Source: Streptomyces physcomitrii (lineage in GTDB: Bacteria; Actinomycetota; Actinomycetes; Streptomycetales; Streptomycetaceae). From it: DNA of 64,000 bases. Positions 17,911 to 26,591 of the stretch are shown here, one piece after another. A model generated the notes under the pieces. The model searched no databases. It worked only from the letters and a program-made list of their open reading frames with translations, and had not been told where the DNA came from. The first letter of the stretch is position 1; each line of letters opens with the position of its first letter. The stretch is taken from assembly GCF_012273655.1 (NCBI RefSeq), contig NZ_JAAWWP010000004.1, forward strand, positions 248,001-312,000, read 5' to 3'. The position numbers and the translations under genes were made by a program.

Positions 17911-18834
17911 ATGCCCGAGGCCATCGCCTTCGCCGAGTACGGCCCGCCCGAGGTACTCGAAGCCGTCACCCGCCCCCGGCCGGAGCCGGGCCCCGGCCAG
18001 GTCCTGGTGGCGGTCCGCGCCGCCGGGGTCAACCCGCTGGACTGGAAGCTCCGCGGCGGCGCCATGGCCGCGGTGATGCCCCTCGCGCTGCCGCATGTGC
18101 CCGGCCTGGAGCTGGCGGGCACCGTGGACGCGCTCGGCGAGGGCGTCGAGGGCCTCACCGTCGGCGAGGAGGTCTTCGGCAAGGCGCGGGGTGCCTACGC
18201 CGCGTACGCCCTCGCCGAGGCGGACCAGCTCGTCCGGCGCCCGGAGGACCTGGACCCGGTACCGGCCGCGGGCGTGGCCGTCGCCGCCGAGGCCGCCTAC
18301 CGCGCACTCGACGAGCTGGGCCTGACCGAGGGCGAGACCCTGCTGGTGCACGGGGCCGCGGGCGCGGTCGGCAGCATGGCCGCGCAGTTCGCGCGGGCCC
18401 GCGGCGCCCGGGTCCTCGGCACCGCGAGCGCTCCGGCGCAGGACCGGGTACGGGAGCTCGGCGCCGAGGCAGTGGTCTACGGCGAGGGGGTGGCCGAGCG
18501 GCTCCGGTCCGCGGCACCGGAGGGTGTCGACGCCGTCCTGGACACCTCGGGCGCCGATGTCCTCGGGCTCTCCGTCGCCCTCGCGGGCGGCACCGGGCGC
18601 GTGCTGAGCCTCGTCGACCCGGTGGCCGCGGAGCAGCACGGGGTGCGCTTCTCCGCCGGTACCCCCGACGAGGACCGCACCGCCGCGGCCCTGGAGCAGG
18701 TGCTCGTCCTGCACCGCGCGGGCACCCTGGCCCTGCCGGTGCCCGTGACCCTGCCGCTCGCCGAGGCCGCCGAGGCCCACCGCTGGGGCGAACGCGGCGG
18801 CTCGGGCGGAAAGCTCCTGCTGCTCGTCGGCTGA
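17911..18834 (+). CDS. Zinc-type alcohol dehydrogenase / quinone oxidoreductase family protein
   Basis: A 307-aa MDR-superfamily NAD(P)H-dependent oxidoreductase. The N-terminal GroES-like domain has [16 protein letters not shown] and [18 protein letters not shown]. The Rossmann domain motif [17 protein letters not shown] lies at about 144-160. The cysteine ligands of zinc alcohol dehydrogenases are absent, so it is the zinc-free quinone-oxidoreductase type. ATG 17911 follows AGGAGCCCCC. Substrate is unknown. It is divergent from the LuxR-type regulator, 154 nt apart, which could make it a target of that regulator (inference). Confidence 0.9.
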   Translation: MPEAIAFAEYGPPEVLEAVTRPRPEPGPGQVLVAVRAAGVNPLDWKLRGGAMAAVMPLALPHVPGLELAGTVDALGEGVEGLTVGEEVFGKARGAYAAYALAEADQLVRRPEDLDPVPAAGVAVAAEAAYRALDELGLTEGETLLVHGAAGAVGSMAAQFARARGARVLGTASAPAQDRVRELGAEAVVYGEGVAERLRSAAPEGVDAVLDTSGADVLGLSVALAGGTGRVLSLVDPVAAEQHGVRFSAGTPDEDRTAAALEQVLVLHRAGTLALPVPVTLPLAEAAEAHRWGERGGSGGKLLLLVG

Positions 18835-19154
18835 GGCCCTGCCCGCCGGTCGGGTGGGCGTCCAGCGCGCCCGGCTTCGGGGGCCCGGACCTCCGTGTCG
18901 GTATGTGCACGAACCGGACCGGCACACCACGGAATGCCGGGCACACCACGGAGTCCCTGACGCGCAGTCACCCGGACGCCTTCCCGGCCGCACGGGCGGG
19001 CAACGGCGTGCCCGCGCCGCAAAACGCCTGACCACGGGGGTCCCGCCGCGCCTGCCCGGACCGGCCGCGGGGCATGCCGCGGCCGGGAGTGAGGAAATCG
19101 ACACCCGATGCCCTCTGGCACCCCGGCGCCGCCGGCTCTTCAATGGTCCACACC
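18835..19154. other. 320-nt spacer with a GC-rich palindrome
   Basis: No gene is seen. It holds a direct repeat GGCACACCACGGA (about 18920-18950) and a perfect 10-bp inverted repeat CCGGCCGCGG/CCGCGGCCGG at 19061-19086 with a 6-nt loop, which could terminate transcription or mark the leader of the next gene. Confidence 0.45.
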
Positions 19155-20207
19155 ATGGCTCTGTTCCGTACGCTGCGCCGCTTGGCTCGCACGGTGGCGC
19201 CCGCATCGGCGGGACGCGCCGGGCGCCGGGCGCCGGGACCTCCCCCGGACGAGGAGGTACTCCTCGACGCGCCCGACGCGCTGCTCGGACCCGCGCTCGT
19301 CCAGGCCGCCGCGGGCGCCTGGGAGGAGGCGGCGAAACTCCTCGCCACCACCCGGGAGCGGGCCGACTGGGAGCGCCGCGACCGGGTCACCCTGCGCCTC
19401 GCCGCCTTCGCACGCAGCCGCCCGGAGTGGTTCGCCGACTGGCAGGCGGCCGCCCCGCACGACCCGGACATGCTCCTGGTCAAGGCCCAACTCGCCCTGG
19501 ACCAGGGCTGGCAGTCCCCGGCCAGGGCCGAACTCCTGCGCGGGGTGGGCCCGTTGATCTCCGCCGCCGCCGAGGGGGACATCCGCGATCCGGTGCCCTG
19601 GCGGCTCGCCCTCGACCAGGCCCGGGGCGGCAACGACTCGCACACCGCCTTCGAGCTGCTCTGGGAGCAGGCCCTGCGCCGCGCCCCGCACCACTACGGC
19701 AGCCATGTGGCGGCCCTGCAGTACCTCTCGGCCGCCTGGTACGGCTCGCACCGCGAGTGCTTCGACTTCGCCGAGCGCGCCGCGCAGGACGCCCACCAGG
19801 GCTCGCTGCTGCGCGCCCTCCCGGCCCGGGCCGCCCTCGCCTATCTGACCGGGCCCCCGCCGGGACCGGTGGCCGGACTGTCCTCCCTGGTGCCCCGGGA
19901 GCGTCTCGACCTCGCGGCCGACCTCGGCATCGAGCTGTCGGTGACCTTCCCGCCGCACGACCCCTGGCACGCCGAGATCCGCAACGTCCTGCTCTGCGTG
20001 CTCACCCGGCTCGGCCGCCACCAGGACGCCGCCGAGCAGCTGCGCCTGATCGGCCCGTACGCCACCTCCTTCCCCTGGGACCGGTTCTCCGAGGACCCGC
20101 TCGGCCACTTCCTGGGGCTGCGCGAGGCGACCCTCCGCGAGGCGGCGCGGGAGCGGCCCGGAGGCCGGGGCCGCGGCCCCGGGGACACCCGCACGGGCCG
20201 CCCCTGA
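19155..20207 (+). CDS. Hypothetical protein, probably alpha-helical repeat
   Basis: A 350-aa soluble protein I do not recognise. It is almost entirely predicted helix, with paired-helix segments such as ALVQAAAGAWEEAAKLLATT and YGSHRECFDFAERAAQDAHQ that resemble TPR-like repeats. There are no membrane helices or obvious catalytic motif. ATG 19155 begins MALFRTLRRLAR; an in-frame ATG at 19143 is also possible and neither has a strong ribosome-binding site. It precedes the LonSB gene by 92 nt on the same strand. The tail from about residue 335 is Arg/Gly-rich and poorly conserved in appearance. Confidence 0.75.
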   Translation: MALFRTLRRLARTVAPASAGRAGRRAPGPPPDEEVLLDAPDALLGPALVQAAAGAWEEAAKLLATTRERADWERRDRVTLRLAAFARSRPEWFADWQAAAPHDPDMLLVKAQLALDQGWQSPARAELLRGVGPLISAAAEGDIRDPVPWRLALDQARGGNDSHTAFELLWEQALRRAPHHYGSHVAALQYLSAAWYGSHRECFDFAERAAQDAHQGSLLRALPARAALAYLTGPPPGPVAGLSSLVPRERLDLAADLGIELSVTFPPHDPWHAEIRNVLLCVLTRLGRHQDAAEQLRLIGPYATSFPWDRFSEDPLGHFLGLREATLREAARERPGGRGRGPGDTRTGRP

Positions 20208-20285
20208 CCGGGCCGCGGGCGGCGGCGCCGGGGCGGGTCCGCGCGGGAGCGCGCCGGTGCGGGCCAGGTGGGGCAGGTCCTCGTC

Positions 20286-20291
20286 TAGGCT
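20286..20291 (+). promoter_or_regulatory. Probable -10 box TAGGCT of a leaderless promoter
   Basis: TAGGCT ends eight bases before the GTG at 20300, and no Shine-Dalgarno lies between; the arrangement fits a transcript starting at or near the GTG. No clear -35. Confidence 0.4.
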
Positions 20292-20299
20292 TGCCCGTC

Positions 20300-21040
20300 G
20301 TGACCACCGTCCGACTGCCGCTCTTCCCGCTCAACTCGGTGCTGTTCCCCGGGCTCGTGCTGCCGCTGAACGTCTTCGAGGCGCGCTATCGCGCCATGAT
20401 GCACGAGCTGGTGAAGATCCCCGAGGACGAGCCGCGCCACTTCGCCGTCGTCGCCATCCGCGACGGCCACGAGGTCGCCCCGAGCGCCCCCGGCCTGCCC
20501 GACCAGACCTCACCGCCCGAGCGCGGGCCCGCCGCGGGCTTCGGCGCGGAACCGCTCAAGGCCTTCCACTCGGTGGGCTGCATCGCGGACGCGGCGAACG
20601 TACGCGAACGCCCGGACGGCAGCTTCGAGGTGCTCGCCACCGGCACCACCCGGGTCCGGATCGACGCGGTGGACGCCTCCGGGCCCTTCCTCATGGCCGA
20701 CCTGGAGGAGCTCCCCGAGGAGCCGGGCGAGGAGGCGGGCGCGCTGGCGGCCGGGGTGCTGCGCTCCTTCCGCAACTACCAGAAGCAGCTGGCCGGGGCC
20801 CGCGAGCGCTCGCTCTCCTCGGCCGCGGAGCTGCCCGACGACCCCTCGGTGGTCTCCTATCTGGTGGCCGCGGCGGCGGTGCTCGACACCCCCACCAAGC
20901 AGCGGCTCCTGGAGACCGGGGACATCGCCTCCCGGCTGCGCGCCGAGCTGAAGCTACTGCGCCGCGAGACGGCGGTCATCCGCCATCTGCCCTCGCTCCC
21001 CGCGATCGACCTCACCCGCAACCCGACCAGCCTCAACTGA
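20300..21040 (+). CDS. LON peptidase N-terminal (LonSB/PUA-like) domain protein
   Basis: A 246-aa stand-alone LonSB-domain protein, lacking the AAA+ and Ser-Lys protease parts of Lon. The family start RLPLFPLNSVLFPGLVLPLN (about 5-24) followed by VFEARYRAMM is unmistakable, and VGCIADAANVRERPDGSFEV is the usual mid-domain. The role of such proteins is not established; substrate recognition or adaptor activity is guessed from Lon. GTG 20300 is the only start giving the family N-terminus. A 17-bp duplication spans its stop codon. Confidence 0.88.
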   Translation: MTTVRLPLFPLNSVLFPGLVLPLNVFEARYRAMMHELVKIPEDEPRHFAVVAIRDGHEVAPSAPGLPDQTSPPERGPAAGFGAEPLKAFHSVGCIADAANVRERPDGSFEVLATGTTRVRIDAVDASGPFLMADLEELPEEPGEEAGALAAGVLRSFRNYQKQLAGARERSLSSAAELPDDPSVVSYLVAAAAVLDTPTKQRLLETGDIASRLRAELKLLRRETAVIRHLPSLPAIDLTRNPTSLN

Positions 21041-21057
21041 CGACCAGCCTCGACTGA
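21024..21057. repeat. 17-bp duplication spanning the LonSB stop codon
   Basis: CGACCAGCCTCAACTGA (21024-21040) ends with the TGA stop and is repeated as CGACCAGCCTCGACTGA (21041-21057). Confidence 0.85.
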
Positions 21058-21124
21058 CGAGCAGCGCCGACTCGGGGCGCCGGGAGGACCCGGCCCCGTA
21101 CCCGCGAGTGCGGCCCGGAGAGCC

Positions 21125-21622
21125 ATGGCGAAGAAGCCGAAGAAGCAGCAGGGCGGAACCCCGGCCACGGTGGCGCTCACCGAGGCGGGTACCGCCTTCA
21201 CCGTGCACGCCTACGCCCACGACCCGGCCCACCCCTCCTACGGCGAGGAGGCGGCCGAGGCGATGGGCGTGGCCCCCGAGCGGGTGTTCAAGACCCTGGT
21301 GGCCGAGGTGGACGGGGAGCTGACGGTGGCCGTGGTGCCCGTCGCGGGCAGCCTCGACCTGAAGGCGCTCGCCGCCGCGGTCGGCGGCAAGCGCGCCGCG
21401 ATGGCGGACCCGGCCCTCGCCGAGCGCACCACCGGGTACGTACGCGGCGGCATCTCCCCCCTGGGCCAGCGCAAGCGCCTGCGCACCGTCCTCGACGCCT
21501 CCGCCGCCGGGCACCCCACGGTCTGCGTCTCGGCGGGGCGGCGCGGCCTGGAGGTCGAGCTGAGCCCCGGCGACCTGGCGGCACTGACCGGGGCGGTGCT
21601 CGCGGAGATCGGCCGGGTCTGA
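21125..21622 (+). CDS. ybaK: Cys-tRNA(Pro)/Cys-tRNA(Cys) deacylase YbaK
   Basis: A 165-aa YbaK/ProX-type trans-editing protein that removes cysteine mischarged on tRNA(Pro). The motif RVFKTLVAEVDGEL (about 57-70) includes the catalytic-site Lys, followed by VVPVAGSLDLKALA, GGKRAAMADP and GYVRGGISPLGQRKRL (about 108-123). ATG 21125 begins with a Lys-rich stretch MAKKPKKQQGG; CGGAGAGCC precedes it. It sits 84 nt behind the LonSB gene on the same strand. A 23-bp duplication starts at its stop codon. Confidence 0.93.
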   Translation: MAKKPKKQQGGTPATVALTEAGTAFTVHAYAHDPAHPSYGEEAAEAMGVAPERVFKTLVAEVDGELTVAVVPVAGSLDLKALAAAVGGKRAAMADPALAERTTGYVRGGISPLGQRKRLRTVLDASAAGHPTVCVSAGRRGLEVELSPGDLAALTGAVLAEIGRV

Positions 21623-21664
21623 GGCCCGGGGCCGCGCCGGACTGAGCCCCGGGGCCGCACCGGA
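21619..21664. repeat. 23-bp duplication anchored at the ybaK stop codon
   Basis: CTGAGGCCCGGGGCCGCGCC... (21619-21641, containing the TGA stop) is followed by the near-copy CTGAGCCCCGGGGCCGCACC... (21642-21664). Confidence 0.85.
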
Positions 21665-21689
21665 GCCGGGGCCGGGCCCGCGGGAGCTG

Positions 21690-22361
21690 CTAGGCGTCCT
21701 TCGCGTCCTGCTGCTGCGGCGGGGTGCCGTTCCCGGGGCCGTAGGTGTACGGGAGCTCCGGCTCGGGGTCGCGGGGGCCGAAGAGGCCGGTGAGGGCGAG
21801 GTGGACGGCGAGCGAGGCGATCGGCCAGGCGAGCAGGGCGCCCTTGGCCTTGAGTTCGAGCGGCGCGTCGAAGGTGACGCCCTGGCCGACCTCCTTGGCG
21901 TGCCCGACCACGTCCTCGGTGGGGCCGAGCCAGATCCCGAACCGCCAGGCCACCACCGCGCCGAGCAGGCTCCCGGCCATCAGCGCGACCACGAGCGGCA
22001 CTCCGCCGCGCCTGCGCAGCAGGAAGAGCAGCACTCCGGCGACCGCGCCGAAGCCGATGCCGAGCAGGGTGAAGACCCCGTCGACGCCGATCGCCTGCTC
22101 GCCCTCGGAGTCCTTGAGGTAGACCGAGTTCCCGTCCAGCACCAGCGGGACGTGCGGCGCCAGCTGCCACCAGAGCAGCCCGAGCAGCAGTCCGCTCACC
22201 ACCAGGGCGAGCAGGACGACGGCGGCCGCCCGCAGCTCACCGGCGAGGCCGGGGCCCTCGGTGTCCGCGCCGGGCCGCGGCGGGATCGCCGAACTCCCGG
22301 CGGGCGGCGCCTGCCAGGGGTCGGAGGGGGGTTGGTGCGGAGGAGTCAACGGAGCGGTCAC
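21690..22361 (-). CDS. DUF2567-like membrane protein
   Basis: A 223-aa protein with a Pro-rich N-terminus (about 1-38) and four hydrophobic helices at about 45-65, 95-112, 122-140 and 170-186. The extracytoplasmic loop contains VLDGNSVYLKDSEGEQAIGVDG. The layout resembles actinobacterial DUF2567 proteins, but I cannot confirm the family by alignment. The C-terminus is Pro/Gln-rich (YTYGPGNGTPPQQQ). GTG 22361 begins translation and lies 34 nt after the ABC permease stop, so it may be the last gene of the ABC operon. Function unknown. Confidence 0.75.
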   Translation of the reverse strand: MTAPLTPPHQPPSDPWQAPPAGSSAIPPRPGADTEGPGLAGELRAAAVVLLALVVSGLLLGLLWWQLAPHVPLVLDGNSVYLKDSEGEQAIGVDGVFTLLGIGFGAVAGVLLFLLRRRGGVPLVVALMAGSLLGAVVAWRFGIWLGPTEDVVGHAKEVGQGVTFDAPLELKAKGALLAWPIASLAVHLALTGLFGPRDPEPELPYTYGPGNGTPPQQQDAKDA

Positions 22362-22395
22362 CCTGCCATCGTGCCAGGCCCGCGCACGGGCCGCG

Positions 22396-23229
22396 TCACC
22401 GGACGGCCGCGCGCCGGTAGGCCCAGGTCGCCGCGGCCAGCGAGGCGACGCCGACGGCGCCGCAGACCAGGAGGTCGAGCGCCACCAGTGCCCAGTCGGG
22501 CTCGGCCGCGAAGGTGCGGGAGAAGGCCTCCACGCCGTACGTCGAGGGCAGCAGGTCCCGCGCGTACTGCACCGCGGAGGGCAGCCGCTCCGGCGGCAGC
22601 ACCCCGAGGAGCAGCGCGGCCGACATGCCCAGCTGGCCGAGCAGGGTGGCGAGTTCGGGGCGCGGGGCGAGCAGCCCGAGGGCGGCGCCGAGCCCGGCGA
22701 GCGCGGCGCCCGCGAGCGGGACCACCGCGGCGAGCACCCAGAGGTTCCCCATCGGCAGCCCGAAGAGCGCACAGCCCGTGACGGCGGTGACGAGGGTGCC
22801 GGGCACGGTGAAGGAGGCGTAGGCGGCGGCCGTGCCGAGCACCACCGCGGCGGGCGGCACCGGCAGCGTCGCGTAGTGGTCGAGCCCGCCGTCGGCGCGC
22901 AGTTGCCCGAAGTACTGGGCGAGCAGGTTGAGCGCGACGAAGGCGACCACGAGGACCGAGGAGCCCGCGACCACAGCCTGGGCCTCGGCCCCGCCGTCGA
23001 CCACCCCGCGCATCAGGACCATGATCCCGACGGACTGGAAGGTGGCCACGAAGAGCAGCGGGATACGGGCCACCCGCGCCCGGGAGAGCTGGGCGCGGTA
23101 GACCGCGGCGAGCGCGGGCAGCAGCCGGGCGCGCGGCGCGAGCGGCTCGGCCGGGGCCCCGCTCGGGGCCGCCGCCTGCGCGCCCCGGTGCGCGCGGCCG
23201 GACAGGATCTCCGCGGGAAGCACACTCAC
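22396..23229 (-). CDS. ABC transporter permease
   Basis: A 277-aa integral membrane protein of the ABC-2 type with about six membrane helices beginning near residue 45 (after RAQLSRARVARIPLLF) and ending near 265. The first 30 residues are low-complexity. GTG 23229 is preceded by AGGAGCAGCCG at good spacing. The ATPase gene stops 49 nt upstream, so the two form an exporter pair. Cargo is unknown; no peptide or antibiotic genes are adjacent. Confidence 0.9.
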   Translation of the reverse strand: MSVLPAEILSGRAHRGAQAAAPSGAPAEPLAPRARLLPALAAVYRAQLSRARVARIPLLFVATFQSVGIMVLMRGVVDGGAEAQAVVAGSSVLVVAFVALNLLAQYFGQLRADGGLDHYATLPVPPAAVVLGTAAAYASFTVPGTLVTAVTGCALFGLPMGNLWVLAAVVPLAGAALAGLGAALGLLAPRPELATLLGQLGMSAALLLGVLPPERLPSAVQYARDLLPSTYGVEAFSRTFAAEPDWALVALDLLVCGAVGVASLAAATWAYRRAAVR

Positions 23230-23278
23230 CGGCTGCTCCTGGCCCGGGACGGGCGGACCGCGGCCCCTGCGCTGCGAG

Positions 23279-24310
23279 TCATGTCTTCACCAGCCCCTTC
23301 AGGTTCCTCGTGTCGCCGCCGAGGGCGAGGTACACATCTTCCAGGCTCGGCGTGGCCAGAGTGAAATCGTCCAGCGCCGAGAAGGCCGCGCCGCCGGTCA
23401 CCGCGGCGAGGGCGGCCCGCGCCTCGTCCGGGGCGAGCCGCAGCGACCACCGGCGACCCGACCGTACGGCGATGTCCCGCAGAGCCGCGACCTCCGGTAC
23501 GTCGAGCGGTGCCTGTTCCCGCCAGACCAGCTCCACCCGCACCTCCCCCGCCACCCGCTCCTTGAGCCCGACCGGGGTGTCGCAGGCGATGACCCGGCCG
23601 CGGTCCAGGACGGCGACCCGGTCGAGGACGGTCTCCGCCTCGATGACGTTGTGGGTGACGAGCAGCACGGTGGTGCCGTACTCGGCGCGGCGGCGGTCCA
23701 CCGCGGCCCACACGGCGCGGCGGGCGACCGGGTCCATGGCGGTGGTCGGCTCGTCCAGGACCAGCAGCGGCCGCTCGGCGACCAGCGCGGAGGCCAGGCA
23801 GGCGAGCCGACGCTGCCCGCCGGAGAGCTTCTTGACCGGCCGGGAGGCCAGCTCGGTCAGGCCCAGTTCGTCGAGTACGGCATCGCGCTCGGCACGGGCG
23901 TCGGCGGCGGTGAGTCCGCGCAGCCGGGCGGTGGTCTCGGCGGCGAGCGCCACGCTCAGCTCGTCGAGGGCGGTGGACTCCTGGCCGAGGTAGGCGAGGA
24001 TGCGGGCGGCCCGCTCGGGGTGGCGCACGATGTCGTGGCCGAGGATCTCGATGCTGCCCTCGTCGGGGCGCATGAGCCCGGTGAGCTGGCGCACCAGGGT
24101 GGACTTCCCGGCGCCGTTCGGGCCGAGCAGCCCGAAGATCTCGCCGCGCCGGATGTCGAAGGTGACCTTGTCGTTGGCGCGCACCGCGGGGGTACCGGGT
24201 GCGCCGCGGCGCCCGCGGACCGCCGGATAGGTCTTCACCAGGTCCCGCACCGCGCACACCGCATCGGCGCCACGGCCGTGCGGGCCTGCCTGTGCCGTGC
24301 GGGTACTCAC
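23279..24310 (-). CDS. ABC transporter ATP-binding protein
   Basis: A 343-aa nucleotide-binding subunit of an ABC-2/DrrA-type exporter. Walker A GPNGAGKST (about 60), Q-loop YLGQES, signature LSGGQRR (about 161), Walker B LLVLDEPTTAMDP (about 180) and H-loop VTHN (about 218) are complete. About 110 residues follow the ATPase core, as in DrrA-like exporters. GTG 24310 is chosen; a TAGTCT box on the minus strand ends 8 nt before it, with no Shine-Dalgarno, so the mRNA may be leaderless. The permease follows. Confidence 0.94.
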   Translation of the reverse strand: MSTRTAQAGPHGRGADAVCAVRDLVKTYPAVRGRRGAPGTPAVRANDKVTFDIRRGEIFGLLGPNGAGKSTLVRQLTGLMRPDEGSIEILGHDIVRHPERAARILAYLGQESTALDELSVALAAETTARLRGLTAADARAERDAVLDELGLTELASRPVKKLSGGQRRLACLASALVAERPLLVLDEPTTAMDPVARRAVWAAVDRRRAEYGTTVLLVTHNVIEAETVLDRVAVLDRGRVIACDTPVGLKERVAGEVRVELVWREQAPLDVPEVAALRDIAVRSGRRWSLRLAPDEARAALAAVTGGAAFSALDDFTLATPSLEDVYLALGGDTRNLKGLVKT

Positions 24311-24729
24311 GAAGTACGAGACTACGGGGTCCGGGGGTGCGCACCGCGCCCGGGGCGCCGATCCCGCCCGTAAGGGGCCGATCCGGCGCGGTGGGCGGGG
24401 GTTCGGCCGGAGAGAGAGGGCCGCCGGGGGAAGGTCCGCCGCCGGGAGTCCGGGGGTGGCGGGGCGGTGTGCGGCCGGAAGTCCGGAGACGGCCGGGAGT
24501 CCGGAGGCGGCCGGGAGTGAGGCGGCCGGGCGGGATGCCCCGGGCCGGGGTACCGCAGGGGGTCCGGGGGCTATGGGCCGGTGTGCCGCGGGGCGAGATG
24601 CCGCCGGGAGCCCGGGAGCCACGGGCCGCTGTACCGCGGGGCGAGATGCCGCCGGCCGGAGTGCCCGGGGCCGGGCTTCCGTGCGCCGGGGTGCTGCCGG
24701 GAGGCGCCGGGCCCGCGCCGGGCTCGGGG
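24311..24729. repeat. 419-nt low-complexity spacer with two repeat families
   Basis: No gene is supported. 24319-24324 is the probable minus-strand -10 for the ABC ATPase. About 24470-24530 holds degenerate 18-bp units CGGCCGGGAGTCCGGAGG. 24575-24622 is a 48-bp unit whose first two thirds recur at 24623-24655 (GCCGCGGGGCGAGATGCCGC core). The open frames crossing it are products of extreme GC content. Confidence 0.65.
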
Positions 24730-26310
24730 TCATTTGTGTGCCGGGTGCTCCGCCTCGGATCCCGGCCGCTCGGCTTTGCGCCCGGGGTGCGGGCCGGATT
24801 TCTGACCCGGATGGGGCCCGGGCTTCTGCCCGGCGGGCTGGCCGGATGTGTCTGCCGCGGACTGCTCCGGTTTCTGTCCCGGGTGCGCCTCCGGTGCCCG
24901 GTCCGGGTGCTCCGAGACGCGCGCGTCCTGCTGGGCGGGGGCGCCCTCGCCCGCGGTCCCCGGCTCCGCCGTGCCCGGGCCCTGGGCCTTGGCGGGCCCC
25001 GGCCGGGGCTCGTGGCCGCCGGAGGGGTGCTCCGAGGGAGCGGTGTGCGGGCGGTGGCCCGGGCCGTCGCCGTTCCCCGGCGGGGTGCCGTGGTCCCCGG
25101 CTCCGGGCACGTCCACCTGGCGCCAGAACCCGGCCCGGATCGCGTACCGGTCGTTCTCGTCGATCTGGTCGTCCTTGTGGGCGAGGAGCCCGAACCGGGC
25201 GGCGTAGCGCAGCAGTTCGCCGTCGACGCGGTGCGGGATCCGCGGGTACATGGTGGCCAGTACGCGTACCTGCCCGGTGTCCGGCAGCCGCTCCATCCAG
25301 CGTCGGGCGAAGACCTGCCCGACCTCGTAGGGGTCGCCGCCGACCGTGGTGATGTCCTCCTCGCGGTCCGCCCAGCGCTGCTCGGCGGAGGTGAGCTGGG
25401 CGAGCATCGGCAGGGCCGCGGCGTCCGCGGGCTCGGCGGGTGCGCCCGGGCGGTCCACCCAGCCCCGGTCGGAGGACCAGCGCAGGGTGGCGCTCGGCGG
25501 ATGCGGTGCCCCCGGCGGTCCCGCGGGCGCCGGGTGGGGGCGCATTCCGGCCAGGTCCTTGGGGGTGGGGACGCCCCGGACGGTGGAGCCGCGCTCGGCG
25601 GTGCCGCCCGCCGCGGGCGGCTCGGCGGGGTGCGCGGAGCCCTCCTCGCGCGGGCGGTCGGCGGTCTCGGCGGTGCCGAGGGCGGACTCGGGCAGCGGCG
25701 CGGAGAGGATGGCGGCGATCTCGGGGCGCGCGGCCGGCGGGGAGGCGCAGAGGCCGCCGACCTCCTTGGCGCGTACCGCCTGGGTGATCCAGGCGCGGTC
25801 CAGGACCCGGCGCTCGTCCGCCTCGGCGACCAGGTCCTCGGACTGGTTGTAGTCCCCGTCGGCGGCCTGGACCGCCCACAGGTGGACGGCGACGCCGTGC
25901 TCCTTGGCCGACATCATGCCCGGCAGCAGATCGCCGTCGCCGGTCACCAGGACGATGTCCGAGCAGGCACCATTGCGGGCCAGCTCGGTCAGCTCGGCGT
26001 GCATGGCGGCGTCCACGCCCTTCTGCGCCCAGCGCCCGTCGCTGCGGGTGAGCGCGCCCAGGCGGACCGTCACCCGCGGCATCACCCTGAGCCTGCGGTG
26101 TTCCGGCTGGGGGACGCGGTCGGGGGCGCCGTCGAACCAGTAGATCCGCAGCAGCGGCTGCCGGGTGTCGGATTCGGCACGCTCGCGCAGTCCCTGGATG
26201 AGGGCGGAGTGGTCGACGGTGATGCGGGACCTGGAGGGCTCCCCGGCGAGCAGACTCGCCGCGGCGCCCAGCAGGTACCCGGCGTCCACCAGGACGATGC
26301 AGCGGTCCAC
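24730..26310 (-). CDS. NYN-domain (PIN-like nuclease) protein
   Basis: A 526-aa protein. The N-terminal NYN domain begins VDRCIVLVDAGYLLGAA (first acidic residue Asp9), with KGVDAAMHAEL and DIVLVTGDGDLLPGM providing the other conserved acidic residues expected of a PIN/FLAP-like RNase fold. A Pro/Ala-rich linker (about 200-300) precedes a second conserved block with ITTVGGDPYEVGQVFARRWM (about 345), and a Gly/Pro/His-rich tail with GQKxGPHPG repeats ends the protein. GTG 26310 is preferred, with GAGGG 8 nt upstream; GTG 26319 is an alternative. RNA cleavage is expected from the family only. Confidence 0.85.
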   Translation of the reverse strand: MDRCIVLVDAGYLLGAAASLLAGEPSRSRITVDHSALIQGLRERAESDTRQPLLRIYWFDGAPDRVPQPEHRRLRVMPRVTVRLGALTRSDGRWAQKGVDAAMHAELTELARNGACSDIVLVTGDGDLLPGMMSAKEHGVAVHLWAVQAADGDYNQSEDLVAEADERRVLDRAWITQAVRAKEVGGLCASPPAARPEIAAILSAPLPESALGTAETADRPREEGSAHPAEPPAAGGTAERGSTVRGVPTPKDLAGMRPHPAPAGPPGAPHPPSATLRWSSDRGWVDRPGAPAEPADAAALPMLAQLTSAEQRWADREEDITTVGGDPYEVGQVFARRWMERLPDTGQVRVLATMYPRIPHRVDGELLRYAARFGLLAHKDDQIDENDRYAIRAGFWRQVDVPGAGDHGTPPGNGDGPGHRPHTAPSEHPSGGHEPRPGPAKAQGPGTAEPGTAGEGAPAQQDARVSEHPDRAPEAHPGQKPEQSAADTSGQPAGQKPGPHPGQKSGPHPGRKAERPGSEAEHPAHK

Positions 26311-26591
26311 GCGGTCCACCCTCTTTCCCTGGGGAGTATCCGAAAGGTGCTCCCGAGATCTTCGGTGCCTCATCCGGACAACACCAGCGCTCTGCTTCGG
26401 GTTTCCTTCGAGTCTGCCCGACTGCGCGGGGCTTAACGGTTCGAACTCGATCTTCGGCGTGGCGCCCGGCCGCCACCGCTGCCCCATTCCTCCTTTTACG
26501 CAGGGTAATTGTCTGAAATGCGACTGTTTACATCCTATGTGAATGTGGAGGTGGTCCTGGCACTCGGATCACCCCCAGGAGGAAGATCACC

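Noticed and set aside
14508..19031. 1507-codon plus-strand open frame
   Set aside because: Runs across two real genes in different frames or strands; Arg/Pro-rich with no motif.
22396..24310. Antibiotic exporter of a biosynthetic cluster
   Set aside because: No biosynthetic genes lie in the neighbourhood; only the general DrrAB-like type is supported.
23279..26476. Possible giant fusion of NYN region and ABC ATPase
   Set aside because: The frame before GTG 24310 is antiframe of the NYN gene and repeat-filled spacer; ABC homology begins at the GTG.
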